Under the pieces are notes generated by a model. The model was given only the letters and a program-made list of their open reading frames with translations. It had not been told where the DNA came from and searched no databases. Shown here piece by piece: positions 1 to 6,517 of a stretch of DNA of 64,000 nt. Origin of the DNA: Chryseobacterium sp. W4I1. GTDB lineage: Bacteria; Bacteroidota; Bacteroidia; Flavobacteriales; Weeksellaceae. The DNA is taken from positions 4,135,001-4,199,000 of the forward strand of contig NZ_JAUSXQ010000001.1 in NCBI RefSeq assembly GCF_030816115.1, read 5' to 3'. The number at the start of each line of letters is the position of its first letter. The first letter of the stretch is position 1. The position numbers were made by a program, and so were the translations under genes.

Positions 1-48
1 TCCGCCTACAGTAAATGCGGTTTTTGGAGGTATATTGTTTGTTGCCAT
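1..48 (-). CDS. N-terminal fragment of a gene running off the left edge (unknown)
   Basis: An ATG on the minus strand at 48 opens a frame of 16 codons (MATNNIPPKTAFTVGG) that is still open at position 1. It lies 22 nt downstream of the 761-aa tail-fibre-like gene on the same strand, so it is probably the next gene of that operon. The leader 'TTAAAA ATG' is A-rich, as expected in this organism. Too little is visible to name it. Confidence 0.55.
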   Translation of the reverse strand, partial: MATNNIPPKTAFTVGG

Positions 49-70
49 TTTTAATATTTGTTTAAATGAT

Positions 71-2356
71 TTATTTTTTTGTGTACTCAAGGGTAAGTGT
101 GAATGAATTAATGACAGAGTAGTCATAATCGGGCTCATTAAGCAGTTCAATTTTAGCCATTCTCCTTTCTATGGTGATGTAGGCTTTTGTTCGCCATTGG
201 TTACCTGCGAAAGAAGCATCTATGGCCTGCCATTCTGTAAACATCTCATTGGAAATAATGGTTTCAATATCAGGGAACTCGATTTTAAAATCAATTTCAC
301 CCGTTCTTGGAATTTGGTCTAAATACAAGGTTTTTTTGTAAACTGGTTTACCATTGATCCATGTTCCGCCTGTTAATTCCTCTTTAGTGGTGTAGGAATG
401 CTGCTTGTCTGCATATTGTTTCTGGATAAAAGATTTGTCCTGATACATATCTCCATAGTAGTACGCACCAGTCATTCCTGGAGATCCGGGTTGTGTTCCG
501 GCAAAGTCGATGCCTGATATGCCTACATTGCTGCCTGCATTGGGAATGTTGTTTATTTCAACCTGACCATCATCAAAGAATGAAATATATGATCCCTGTA
601 CGGCTCCTTTAATCTCTCTGTTCCCAATTGAATTGTCAAGTACCAGATCTCCTGTTATAGGTTGACCTGTGGCGGTACCTGTTACCGGTATAAAACCTGA
701 AACATCAATTATTCCTGAAAGCTTGTCCCATCCGGCAGCTCCGGTATTATTTAAGTTATCTACCCAAACATAGTTTTCACCAGTATCAAGTAAATTCCAT
801 ACATCACCTACCGTTTGAGCCGTTGTAGGTAAAGCTCCAAAATTGGCAACAGACCCCATTACATGATACGTTCTGTTCAATAGTGAATGAATTTGAGCCT
901 GGTTATAGTAATTATTAAATATCCAGCCACGTTGAATATAATCGTTGTTACTTGCAGGAGTATATAGTTTTGAGGCTGTTATTCCTGTTGTGGGAGTGAT
1001 CGTTATATCATCAGTATTTGAAGCTGGTGATCCAATTTGTAGAAATCCAGCATTCATTCTAACCCAGCGATCTACAAAATCACCTGTGATTAAAGCTCTG
1101 TTTAATTGACCTTGTTGGAAACTTCCAAAATTTCCTTCAGCAGTATTTGAATATCCTGTTAATGTCTGGTTACCATGGATAATTAATTTATTACTGATGG
1201 CTCCGTCATTCATTCCTGCCCCTGTACCGATCAAAACATTATTATTGCCTGTAACCCCAGAACCGGATGAAACACCAATCATAATGTTTTTATCACCCAA
1301 ATTGGATTGATTATTAGCTTTCCAGCCTAACAATGTATTAAGGTTACCGGTAGTATTGAGATAACCAGCTCCAACACCTAAAAAAGTATTTTTAAAGCCC
1401 GTGGTAGTTCTATTGCCTGATTCGTCACCAACCATTGTGTTTTGGTTGCTTGTCGTTACGTTTTCACCTGATGCTGTACCAATGAATACGTTGTATTCGC
1501 CTGTAGTTAATTTGGAACCACTTAATACACCAACTGCTGTATTCCATTTACCTGTGGTTGCTTCATTTAAAGCATAAGAACCCAGTGCTACATTATTTGA
1601 ACCTGTTGTTAATTTTGATAATGCATTATAACCAATGCCCAGTCCATAGGCTCCGGTATGATCCGTATTTAAATTTCCAAACCAAAAAGAATAAGTGGTG
1701 GAACTGAAATTTATTTCACCTGCTCTGCCTTGGCTTGGCTGGAAAATAATAGGTTTAGTTGTTCCGTTACCTCTGTCAATAACATTTTGTAAATTATCGC
1801 TACCACTAAAAGTTGGTTTATCAGAAAGATCATTATAGCTACCTGAAACACCAGCTTTATGTATTTTTATTTTTTCGACACCTTCCTGAACCAGGGAAAC
1901 ACTTCCGTCTACATTTGTAGTAGGAATAATACTAAATTCAGAAAGATTGATCGGAAACGAAGATCCGTCACTCTGAGTAATGGTAATGATATTTTGAGAG
2001 GCATCATACTCTGCATTCTCAATACTGATATTGTTAGTTGCGAGACCACTTAAATCTACCGATTTGCTTTGCTGAACACCATTTTCTCCTGTGTAATATA
2101 CAGTTAGAATATTTCCATTTAGTTCCGGATTTTGAATTGATGTCTGTGTTTCTATTTTATCTTTCCATAGCTGGGCATTTTGCGGACTTATATTGGATGC
2201 ATTTACCTCAGCTTTTTTAGAAAAGTCATAATCTATATTTCCTAGAGGAAGTTTTTCATCTTTGTGCCAGTAAGAGTCCTGCCATTCCCAAAATTCTTCC
2301 TGTACAGGGATGTCTCCGTTCTCAAAGGTTTTTTTGATTTCTTGTTTTGATTTCAT
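71..2356 (-). CDS. Tail-fibre-like modular protein with YadA-type head repeats
   Basis: 761 aa with no signal peptide. Residues 1-36 are a module (FENGD.PVQE.FW.W.DSYWHKDEK) shared with the next two genes. Residues 173-181 read SYNDLSDKP, a motif frequent in phage tail fibres. Residues about 236-382 are six or seven repeats of roughly 23 residues of the type GxNNVALGSYAL..TTG, resembling the beta-roll head repeats of trimeric adhesins. The C-terminal 350 residues are not recognised. It lies 18 nt downstream of the 211-aa gene, in the operon started by the promoter at 3902-3935. Domain content suggests a trimeric fibre that binds a surface. The particle or cell structure it would belong to is not visible here. 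Confidence 0.6.
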   Translation of the reverse strand: MKSKQEIKKTFENGDIPVQEEFWEWQDSYWHKDEKLPLGNIDYDFSKKAEVNASNISPQNAQLWKDKIETQTSIQNPELNGNILTVYYTGENGVQQSKSVDLSGLATNNISIENAEYDASQNIITITQSDGSSFPINLSEFSIIPTTNVDGSVSLVQEGVEKIKIHKAGVSGSYNDLSDKPTFSGSDNLQNVIDRGNGTTKPIIFQPSQGRAGEINFSSTTYSFWFGNLNTDHTGAYGLGIGYNALSKLTTGSNNVALGSYALNEATTGKWNTAVGVLSGSKLTTGEYNVFIGTASGENVTTSNQNTMVGDESGNRTTTGFKNTFLGVGAGYLNTTGNLNTLLGWKANNQSNLGDKNIMIGVSSGSGVTGNNNVLIGTGAGMNDGAISNKLIIHGNQTLTGYSNTAEGNFGSFQQGQLNRALITGDFVDRWVRMNAGFLQIGSPASNTDDITITPTTGITASKLYTPASNNDYIQRGWIFNNYYNQAQIHSLLNRTYHVMGSVANFGALPTTAQTVGDVWNLLDTGENYVWVDNLNNTGAAGWDKLSGIIDVSGFIPVTGTATGQPITGDLVLDNSIGNREIKGAVQGSYISFFDDGQVEINNIPNAGSNVGISGIDFAGTQPGSPGMTGAYYYGDMYQDKSFIQKQYADKQHSYTTKEELTGGTWINGKPVYKKTLYLDQIPRTGEIDFKIEFPDIETIISNEMFTEWQAIDASFAGNQWRTKAYITIERRMAKIELLNEPDYDYSVINSFTLTLEYTKK

Positions 2357-2374
2357 TTTGTGATTTATTTAAAA

Positions 2375-3010
2375 TTAATTGATAAGATTTCCACCAATAA
2401 CTTGAGTAGTAGGATCAAATGAGTCTGAATAATATTGCGTGCTTGGGGATAAAGTAACTGAACTTAAATCCGGATTATATTTAAAGGCATTGTGCCCAAT
2501 TTTTGCTACACCGCTGGCAATCTGTAATGATGTTAAACGGTTGGAAGCAAATACAGAATCTTTAATTTCTTTAACATTGCCGGGAATGATTAATGATGTC
2601 AGCTGATTAGATGAAAAAGCCCTGTCATTAAGTTCTGTAACATTTCCGGGAATCGTCAATGATTTTAGAGCATTATTACTGAAAGCATCTGCACCAATAA
2701 TGGTAACACTATCTGCAAGAAATAGAATGGACAGTCCCATATTAGTAGCAAACTGCTCAGGAATTTTTAATGTTCCCGATTTTATAAATATTTTCCTGAC
2801 AGATAAACTGGCAAAAGATGCATTTCCATCTTCATCTATATCTGCATAAAAGTCATTTAAGCGAGGAAGTCCATTTTCTAGACCTGAAATTTTAGTCATG
2901 TCTATTTTCTCATCCTTATGCCAGTACGAATCCAACCATGTCCAGAAATCTTCTTGTACAGGCTTATCTCCGTTTTCGAATAAAAGCCTTAGTTCTTCTT
3001 TTGTTTTCAT
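2375..3010 (-). CDS. Leucine-rich-repeat (BspA-like, LRR_5) protein with tail-fibre N-module
   Basis: 211 aa. Residues 1-36 match the N-terminal module of the two flanking genes. Residues about 80-190 hold four LRR_5/BspA-type repeats of about 23 residues (LTIPGNVTELNDRAFSSNQL and similar). Such repeats form a ligand-binding solenoid and occur in surface and phage host-recognition proteins. There is no signal peptide. It starts 8 nt after the paralogue at 3019-3654, so the two are co-transcribed. The shared N-module joined to unrelated C-terminal parts suggests alternative receptor-binding fibres attached to one common partner. That role is inference. Confidence 0.6.
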   Translation of the reverse strand: MKTKEELRLLFENGDKPVQEDFWTWLDSYWHKDEKIDMTKISGLENGLPRLNDFYADIDEDGNASFASLSVRKIFIKSGTLKIPEQFATNMGLSILFLADSVTIIGADAFSNNALKSLTIPGNVTELNDRAFSSNQLTSLIIPGNVKEIKDSVFASNRLTSLQIASGVAKIGHNAFKYNPDLSSVTLSPSTQYYSDSFDPTTQVIGGNLIN

Positions 3011-3018
3011 AAATATTT

Positions 3019-3654
3019 TTATCTATAGGTGATTGTGGCTGTTGCGGGGATTCCTGCAATACTTAAATCCAGGCCAGCCGGGGCTGAAACTGTTTTTAGC
3101 GAAGGAATTACAAATGCATTTTGTCCAACAGACGTTACTGTGCTTGGAATGTATAAATCTTCAACGGAGGATGTTCCTCTAGGGCAGTAAAATGCTTGAA
3201 GCTCAATAGTTGTTAAACCTTCATTGAGAACGATTTCTTCCATGGAATCCGAGCCATTAATACTGTTTCTTTGATCCCAAAAAGCCTGTGCTTTAATGAT
3301 TTTTAATGTCGAAGGGGTTTTGATGCTCTTAATATTTTGTCCCATAAAAGCAGATTCTCCTATTTCTTCAAGTCCCTCATTAAAAATTACTTTTATAATT
3401 TGGGAAGATGTCCCCATATAGCCGAAACTACTAGGAAGGATTTTTTTTGTGTTGGCAGGAATAGTAAGTATTATTGCTGATCCAAGTAATCCATCCTCAT
3501 TAAAAAAAGGGACTACTTTTTCAATATTTTCAATGGAATCCTGGGCAATTTTCTCATCCTTATGCCAGTACGAATCAAGCCATTCCCAGAAATTTTCTTG
3601 TGTAGGCTTATCTCCGTTTTCGAATAAAAGCCTTAATTCTTCTTTTGTTTTCAT
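3019..3654 (-). CDS. Leucine-rich-repeat protein with tail-fibre N-module, first gene of operon
   Basis: 211 aa. The N-module (residues 1-36) is almost identical to that of the downstream gene, also at DNA level near the start codon (3620-3654 versus 2976-3010). Residues about 60-185 carry degenerate LRR_5/BspA repeats (IPANTKKILPSSFGYM, IPSTVTSVGQNAF). It is the first gene after the promoter at 3902-3935, with a leader of about 240 nt. The equal length of the two LRR proteins but different repeats points to duplication followed by divergence of the recognition part. Confidence 0.6.
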   Translation of the reverse strand: MKTKEELRLLFENGDKPTQENFWEWLDSYWHKDEKIAQDSIENIEKVVPFFNEDGLLGSAIILTIPANTKKILPSSFGYMGTSSQIIKVIFNEGLEEIGESAFMGQNIKSIKTPSTLKIIKAQAFWDQRNSINGSDSMEEIVLNEGLTTIELQAFYCPRGTSSVEDLYIPSTVTSVGQNAFVIPSLKTVSAPAGLDLSIAGIPATATITYR

Positions 3655-3901
3655 AATAAAACTGTGTGATTTTGTTTTTGATTAATTAATAGAATTTGAA
3701 AAGTCTTCTTGTTAGAAGCTTTTCATGGATTGAGTCTTCATTTTTTAGTGGTTGAGACTATTTCCACTTTATGGTTAGATTTTCATATTACTTTACAGAT
3801 TTTCAGACATAGTTCTGGCTGTCCGGCATTTTGTGAATGATAGATTCAAAGGTGATTTTGAATGATTATAGGATGATGTCTGGTGTTTTGATTTGGTGTT
3901 T
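3655..3901 (-). other. Long leader of the fibre operon, with a segment repeated in the next leader
   Basis: No convincing gene. Positions 3813-3852 resemble 4162-4200, the leader of the acidic-protein gene (shared TTCTGGCTGT, GCATT and ATTCAAAGG). Read on the minus strand, one frame gives AxQPExCL in both copies with several synonymous differences. The two leaders therefore descend from one duplicated promoter-leader unit, and the copy here looks decayed (stop codons and an indel). Confidence 0.45.
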
Positions 3902-3935
3902 CAAAGGTAATTCCGGACAGCATCAGAACTTGTCG
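3902..3935 (-). promoter_or_regulatory. Promoter with repeated palindromic operator, copy A
   Basis: On the minus strand a TACCTTTG box (3902-3909, fits TAnnTTTG) is preceded after exactly 11 nt by the element at 3921-3935 (plus strand CATCAGAACTTGTCG). The same element and spacing recur at 4248, 5520, 6103 and 6364. It drives the fibre operon starting at 3654. The palindrome centre falls near -32, over the -33 region, which suits a repressor or a dedicated activator/sigma contact. Confidence 0.7.
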
Positions 3936-3948
3936 TGTTATAGAGTAT

Positions 3949-4119
3949 TTAGTATCTGTTTTCTTCAGGAATAGCCTCTTCGAAATCTTCCCTGAAAAAA
4001 TTTTCTATGTCATTGAGATAGTTTTCATAGTCCATCTCAGCGTGCTCAATGTCGCTCCATTCTATCGTATAGAGATCCTCATCGAAAAGTGTGTCTGGAT
4101 TGTGATCTGGTGCTTCCAT
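3949..4119 (-). CDS. Highly acidic 56-aa protein (unknown)
   Basis: I place the start at the ATG at 4119, which follows an A-rich leader (AAACACAAAAC). An upstream in-frame TTG would add 26 residues but lies in leader sequence shared with the neighbouring promoter. The protein has 20 Asp/Glu against 2 Arg and no Lys, giving a net charge near -18 in 56 residues, and looks mostly helical. No family is recognised. It has its own operator-promoter (4248-4281). Small, strongly acidic proteins of phages and plasmids are sometimes DNA mimics (anti-restriction or anti-repressor), but nothing here proves that. Confidence 0.5.
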   Translation of the reverse strand: MEAPDHNPDTLFDEDLYTIEWSDIEHAEMDYENYLNDIENFFREDFEEAIPEENRY

Positions 4120-4247
4120 GTTTTGTGTTTTAAGGTTGAGGTTATGTTTTAATAAACATATTTCTGGCTGTTCAGCATTGATAAATGTTGAATTCAAAGG
4201 CTTTTTAAAATTTTAATGATTGCTTTTTTGTGTCTTTGTTTATACTT

Positions 4248-4281
4248 CAAAAGTAGTGCGGGAAGACGACAAAACTTGACG
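4248..4281 (-). promoter_or_regulatory. Promoter with repeated palindromic operator, copy B
   Basis: TACTTTTG box on the minus strand (4248-4255), an 11-nt spacer, then CGACAAAACTTGACG on the plus strand (4267-4281). The flanking GTGTTTAAA is also shared with other copies. It drives the acidic protein, with a leader of about 120 nt. Confidence 0.7.
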
Positions 4282-4354
4282 TGTTTAAAAAACTTTTTAT
4301 AATTTCTAAATATTAGCTTTTAAGCTTATATTAAATCTTTATAAGGTAAAAAGC

Positions 4355-5392
4355 TTATATTTTATTTCTGATCAGTTTCTGTACGATTTGGTTCAGTGTT
4401 TCCCTGTTATCATCAATATAGCTTAGGCCTGCCTGGATCAGATTTTCGATGTTGGACCGTCTTACATTGTCCATACTTGGAGAAGCATTTTTTAATGAAG
4501 GATTCAGACGGTAATAATTTTTCTGATTCCTTTGTCCCAAGGTCTGGAACATCTGGCACATCTGATAATCTACCGTTTCTGCATTTGCAGACATCAGGAT
4601 ATCAATGATAGGATTTACCCAACCTATTTTTCCTGACTTTTGCAGCTTTTTAAAAGAATAAGGTCTGGCTTCCATACCTGTTCCCAGGGAAACAATAATC
4701 ATATCATTTACACCCGGATGATTGGCTTTCTGGTGATTCTTTAATACTTCTGCAAAAGGAATTTTTCTCGCTTCCGCATAGGCACATAAAGTAGGGTTAT
4801 TCGCAAACATACCGCCGTCAATCAGGCTGAAGATCTGTCCATACATAGATTTTATCTGTACCGGACTGAAATAAGTGGGCGCTGCCGATGTAGCTCTACA
4901 AATATCTTTTACATAAAAATTATCTGTGCTGAGGTTAGCCTCCCACGAGTTAAAAAGCTTAGCTCTTCTGTTTTCTATATCATAACTGGTTATTAAACAT
5001 GGTTTTATAAATTCTTTAAGTTCTAAGTGTCCAAAAAAATCATTTAAGTTTTTTTCAAGTGATTCCTGAGGGATTTTTTCATTAAGAAGGCCAAATGGAT
5101 TGACCAGCTTTTCCCAAAAAGATACCTGAAAGATGTCGCCTCCCTTTTCAGCATATAATTCTAATCCTTTCTGAATAGAATATTTTGCTTTCCGGTGTTC
5201 ATCGGGACATAGAATAATAGAAGCGATCAGTCCTCCTGTGCTGCTTCCGGCCACCAGATCAAAATAATCCCCGAGTTTGGCCGCCGGGTTATCATGATAC
5301 TGAAGCTGCTCTTCTATGTAGCGGAGAATAATACAGGTGATAATACCTCTTATTCCGCCCCCGTCCAAAGAAAGAATGGTTGTCTTTTTCAT
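4355..5392 (-). CDS. Patatin-like phospholipase
   Basis: 345 aa, a serine/aspartate dyad lipid acyl hydrolase. Visible motifs are the oxyanion loop DGGGIRG (residues 10-16), the nucleophile elbow GSSTG with Ser51 (49-53), the ATSAAPTYF segment (167-175) and the catalytic DGG with Asp192. Length and order fit bacterial patatins such as CapV-like enzymes. No cyclic-nucleotide synthase gene is near, so a CBASS role is not supported. It shares its promoter type with the M15 peptidase and fibre genes, so membrane attack during lysis of the producing cell, or delivery as an effector, are both plausible inferences. It is monocistronic, with a long leader containing a strong hairpin. Confidence 0.85.
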   Translation of the reverse strand: MKKTTILSLDGGGIRGIITCIILRYIEEQLQYHDNPAAKLGDYFDLVAGSSTGGLIASIILCPDEHRKAKYSIQKGLELYAEKGGDIFQVSFWEKLVNPFGLLNEKIPQESLEKNLNDFFGHLELKEFIKPCLITSYDIENRRAKLFNSWEANLSTDNFYVKDICRATSAAPTYFSPVQIKSMYGQIFSLIDGGMFANNPTLCAYAEARKIPFAEVLKNHQKANHPGVNDMIIVSLGTGMEARPYSFKKLQKSGKIGWVNPIIDILMSANAETVDYQMCQMFQTLGQRNQKNYYRLNPSLKNASPSMDNVRRSNIENLIQAGLSYIDDNRETLNQIVQKLIRNKI

Positions 5393-5429
5393 GTGATTTT
5401 TAGTAATTTTTCAAAAGAAAAATAGAGTC

Positions 5430-5495
5430 CTGAGACAACTAAAACCAACGTTCTGTTTTTAAAAACAGATGCTGGTTTTAGTATTGAGATCTCAG
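5430..5495. repeat. Long imperfect inverted repeat in the leader of the patatin gene
   Basis: Positions 5439-5460 and 5461-5481 pair almost completely (CTAAAACCA...CTGTTTTT against AAAAACAG...TGGTTTTAG), and outer arms CTGAGA/TCTCAG (5430-5435, 5490-5495) extend the stem. It lies between the promoter at 5520 and the start at 5392, so it would fold in the mRNA leader. No coding frame is visible in it. Confidence 0.6.
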
Positions 5496-5519
5496 TTAAC
5501 TAACATTTTTCTAACAAAC

Positions 5520-5553
5520 CAAAGGTAGGATTGGGAAGCGACAGAACTTGTCG
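5520..5553 (-). promoter_or_regulatory. Promoter with repeated palindromic operator, copy C (perfect palindrome)
   Basis: TACCTTTG box (5520-5527, minus strand), an 11-nt spacer, then CGACAGAACTTGTCG (5539-5553), whose arms CGACA/TGTCG are a perfect inverted repeat around GAACT. It drives the patatin gene and is the clearest copy of the five. Confidence 0.75.
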
Positions 5554-5582
5554 TATTATAATTATTTTCAAATAAAAGAGAA

Positions 5583-6083
5583 TTAAAATAGAATATAATT
5601 CTGCTTATCCCTCGGCATCTTGGATAACGTTCGCCAGTTTGTTTTGACCAGTCCTTTTTTAGTCAGGATATTCTTTTTTTCAAAGTGGGGAAGGTCTTTA
5701 AAAGTCTTCCAGTTTCCACCCCAGTCCCAACCGTGCTTTGCGAAAATCTTTACACACTCATACCAGTCGGCCACTTGATCATTATCCCAGTCTTTGACGG
5801 TATCCCAGCTTGCCACCTTACCGTCGATCATCAGGCAGATATCAACAGCGAGGCCATAATTATGGATACTCTGCCCGGCTTTTGCATTGGTCACTTTTTT
5901 ACCGGAAGTGATCCTTCCGATGGCATACAGTTTTTCCTGCTCCTCAAAAGATCTCAGTCCCTGGGTAATTCTCACCTTTGCACGTCCGGTGAGTGCCTCG
6001 TCACATTCTTTAATAATCTGCTTCACTTCGTCCCGTACATAAGGATGAAGCTTGTTGATTCTTTCTATTGTAATTTTGTCCAT
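5583..6083 (-). CDS. M15 family peptidoglycan peptidase (endolysin-like, VanY/L-Ala-D-Glu type)
   Basis: 166 aa with no signal peptide, so it would stay in the cytoplasm unless released by a holin-like event or lysis. The zinc ligands of the M15 fold are visible: His74 and Asp81 in SIHNYGLAVDI, and His133 in LPHFE. The preceding TQGLRSFEEQEKLYAIGR (40-57) is typical of phage L-alanyl-D-glutamate endopeptidases. The domain fills the whole protein, with no cell-wall-binding tail. It has its own copy of the shared operator-promoter, with a very short leader of about 13 nt. Its role is probably cutting the peptide cross-bridge during phage- or tailocin-type lysis. Confidence 0.85.
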   Translation of the reverse strand: MDKITIERINKLHPYVRDEVKQIIKECDEALTGRAKVRITQGLRSFEEQEKLYAIGRITSGKKVTNAKAGQSIHNYGLAVDICLMIDGKVASWDTVKDWDNDQVADWYECVKIFAKHGWDWGGNWKTFKDLPHFEKKNILTKKGLVKTNWRTLSKMPRDKQNYILF

Positions 6084-6102
6084 GATGTATATTATTATAC
6101 CA

Positions 6103-6136
6103 CAAAAGTATACATGAATGGCGACGAAACTTGACG
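6103..6136 (-). promoter_or_regulatory. Promoter with repeated palindromic operator, copy D
   Basis: TACTTTTG box on the minus strand (6103-6110), an 11-nt spacer, then CGACGAAACTTGACG (6122-6136). It drives the M15 peptidase starting at 6083. Confidence 0.7.
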
Positions 6137-6363
6137 TATTTAATTAATATTTTAAATAAAATAAATTTAGATTCTTGAAAATTTTCTAATTTAAATAGAT
6201 ATTTCTCACAACATAAGGACAAAGGAATTTATAAAAGTTTCTTTTGATTTAAGTTCAAATAAAAGACATCTCCATTAATGAAGAAGTCATTCGACAGCAC
6301 TTATATCAGATCGATCTGGAAGAATATTTAAAGGTAATCTGCCGATAGCTGAATTGAAGGCAT
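6137..6363. other. Gene-free stretch, possible remnant
   Basis: No intact gene. A plus-strand frame of about 30 codons ending in a stop near 6345 reads like protein (INEEVIRQHLYQIDLEEYLK) but has no start or leader. Together with the degenerate promoter next to it (6364-6397), this suggests a deleted or eroded member of the same regulon. Confidence 0.3.
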
Positions 6364-6397
6364 GTAAGGTATAGAAGTAATACGACAGAACTTGACG
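6364..6397 (-). promoter_or_regulatory. Degenerate fifth copy (E) of the operator-promoter
   Basis: CGACAGAACTTGACG (6383-6397) lies 11 nt from TACCTTAC (6364-6371, minus strand), which no longer fits TAnnTTTG at its last two bases. No gene follows on the minus strand. It lies 120 nt upstream of the umuC-like start on the plus strand, so the operator could now also act on that gene. Confidence 0.5.
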
Positions 6398-6482
6398 TGT
6401 TTAAAATAAATTAACTATATAATAATCAATGTGTTAATTATAGTGTTAATTTTAAAATTAAAGAAAGAAATTATCTTTAAAA

Positions 6483-6509
6483 ATGATAATTTTGCGTTAA
6501 AATTATCAT
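6483..6509 (+). promoter_or_regulatory. Palindrome overlapping the -7 box of the umuC-like gene
   Basis: Perfect 11-bp arms ATGATAATTTT and AAAATTATCAT are separated by GCGTT. The left arm contains TAATTTTG (6487-6494), a good TAnnTTTG box, and the start codon is at 6518. A repressor bound here would cover the promoter, as expected for a damage-inducible polymerase gene. No clear -33 element is visible. Confidence 0.6.
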
Positions 6510-6517
6510 CATCTATC

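Noticed and set aside
4355..5392. Patatin as CapV effector of a CBASS anti-phage system
   Set aside because: No CD-NTase, Cap2/Cap3 or other CBASS gene is adjacent. The gene stands alone under a promoter shared with the M15 and fibre genes.
3921..6397. GAACTT in the repeats as a -35 box of an ECF sigma factor on the plus strand
   Set aside because: The fixed 11-nt distance to TAnnTTTG, and all target genes, lie on the minus side; plus-strand transcripts would run into no gene in four of five cases.
1..6400. A complete prophage
   Set aside because: No integrase, capsid, terminase or attachment repeats are visible. Only fibre-like and lysis-like genes are in the window; more may lie to the left.
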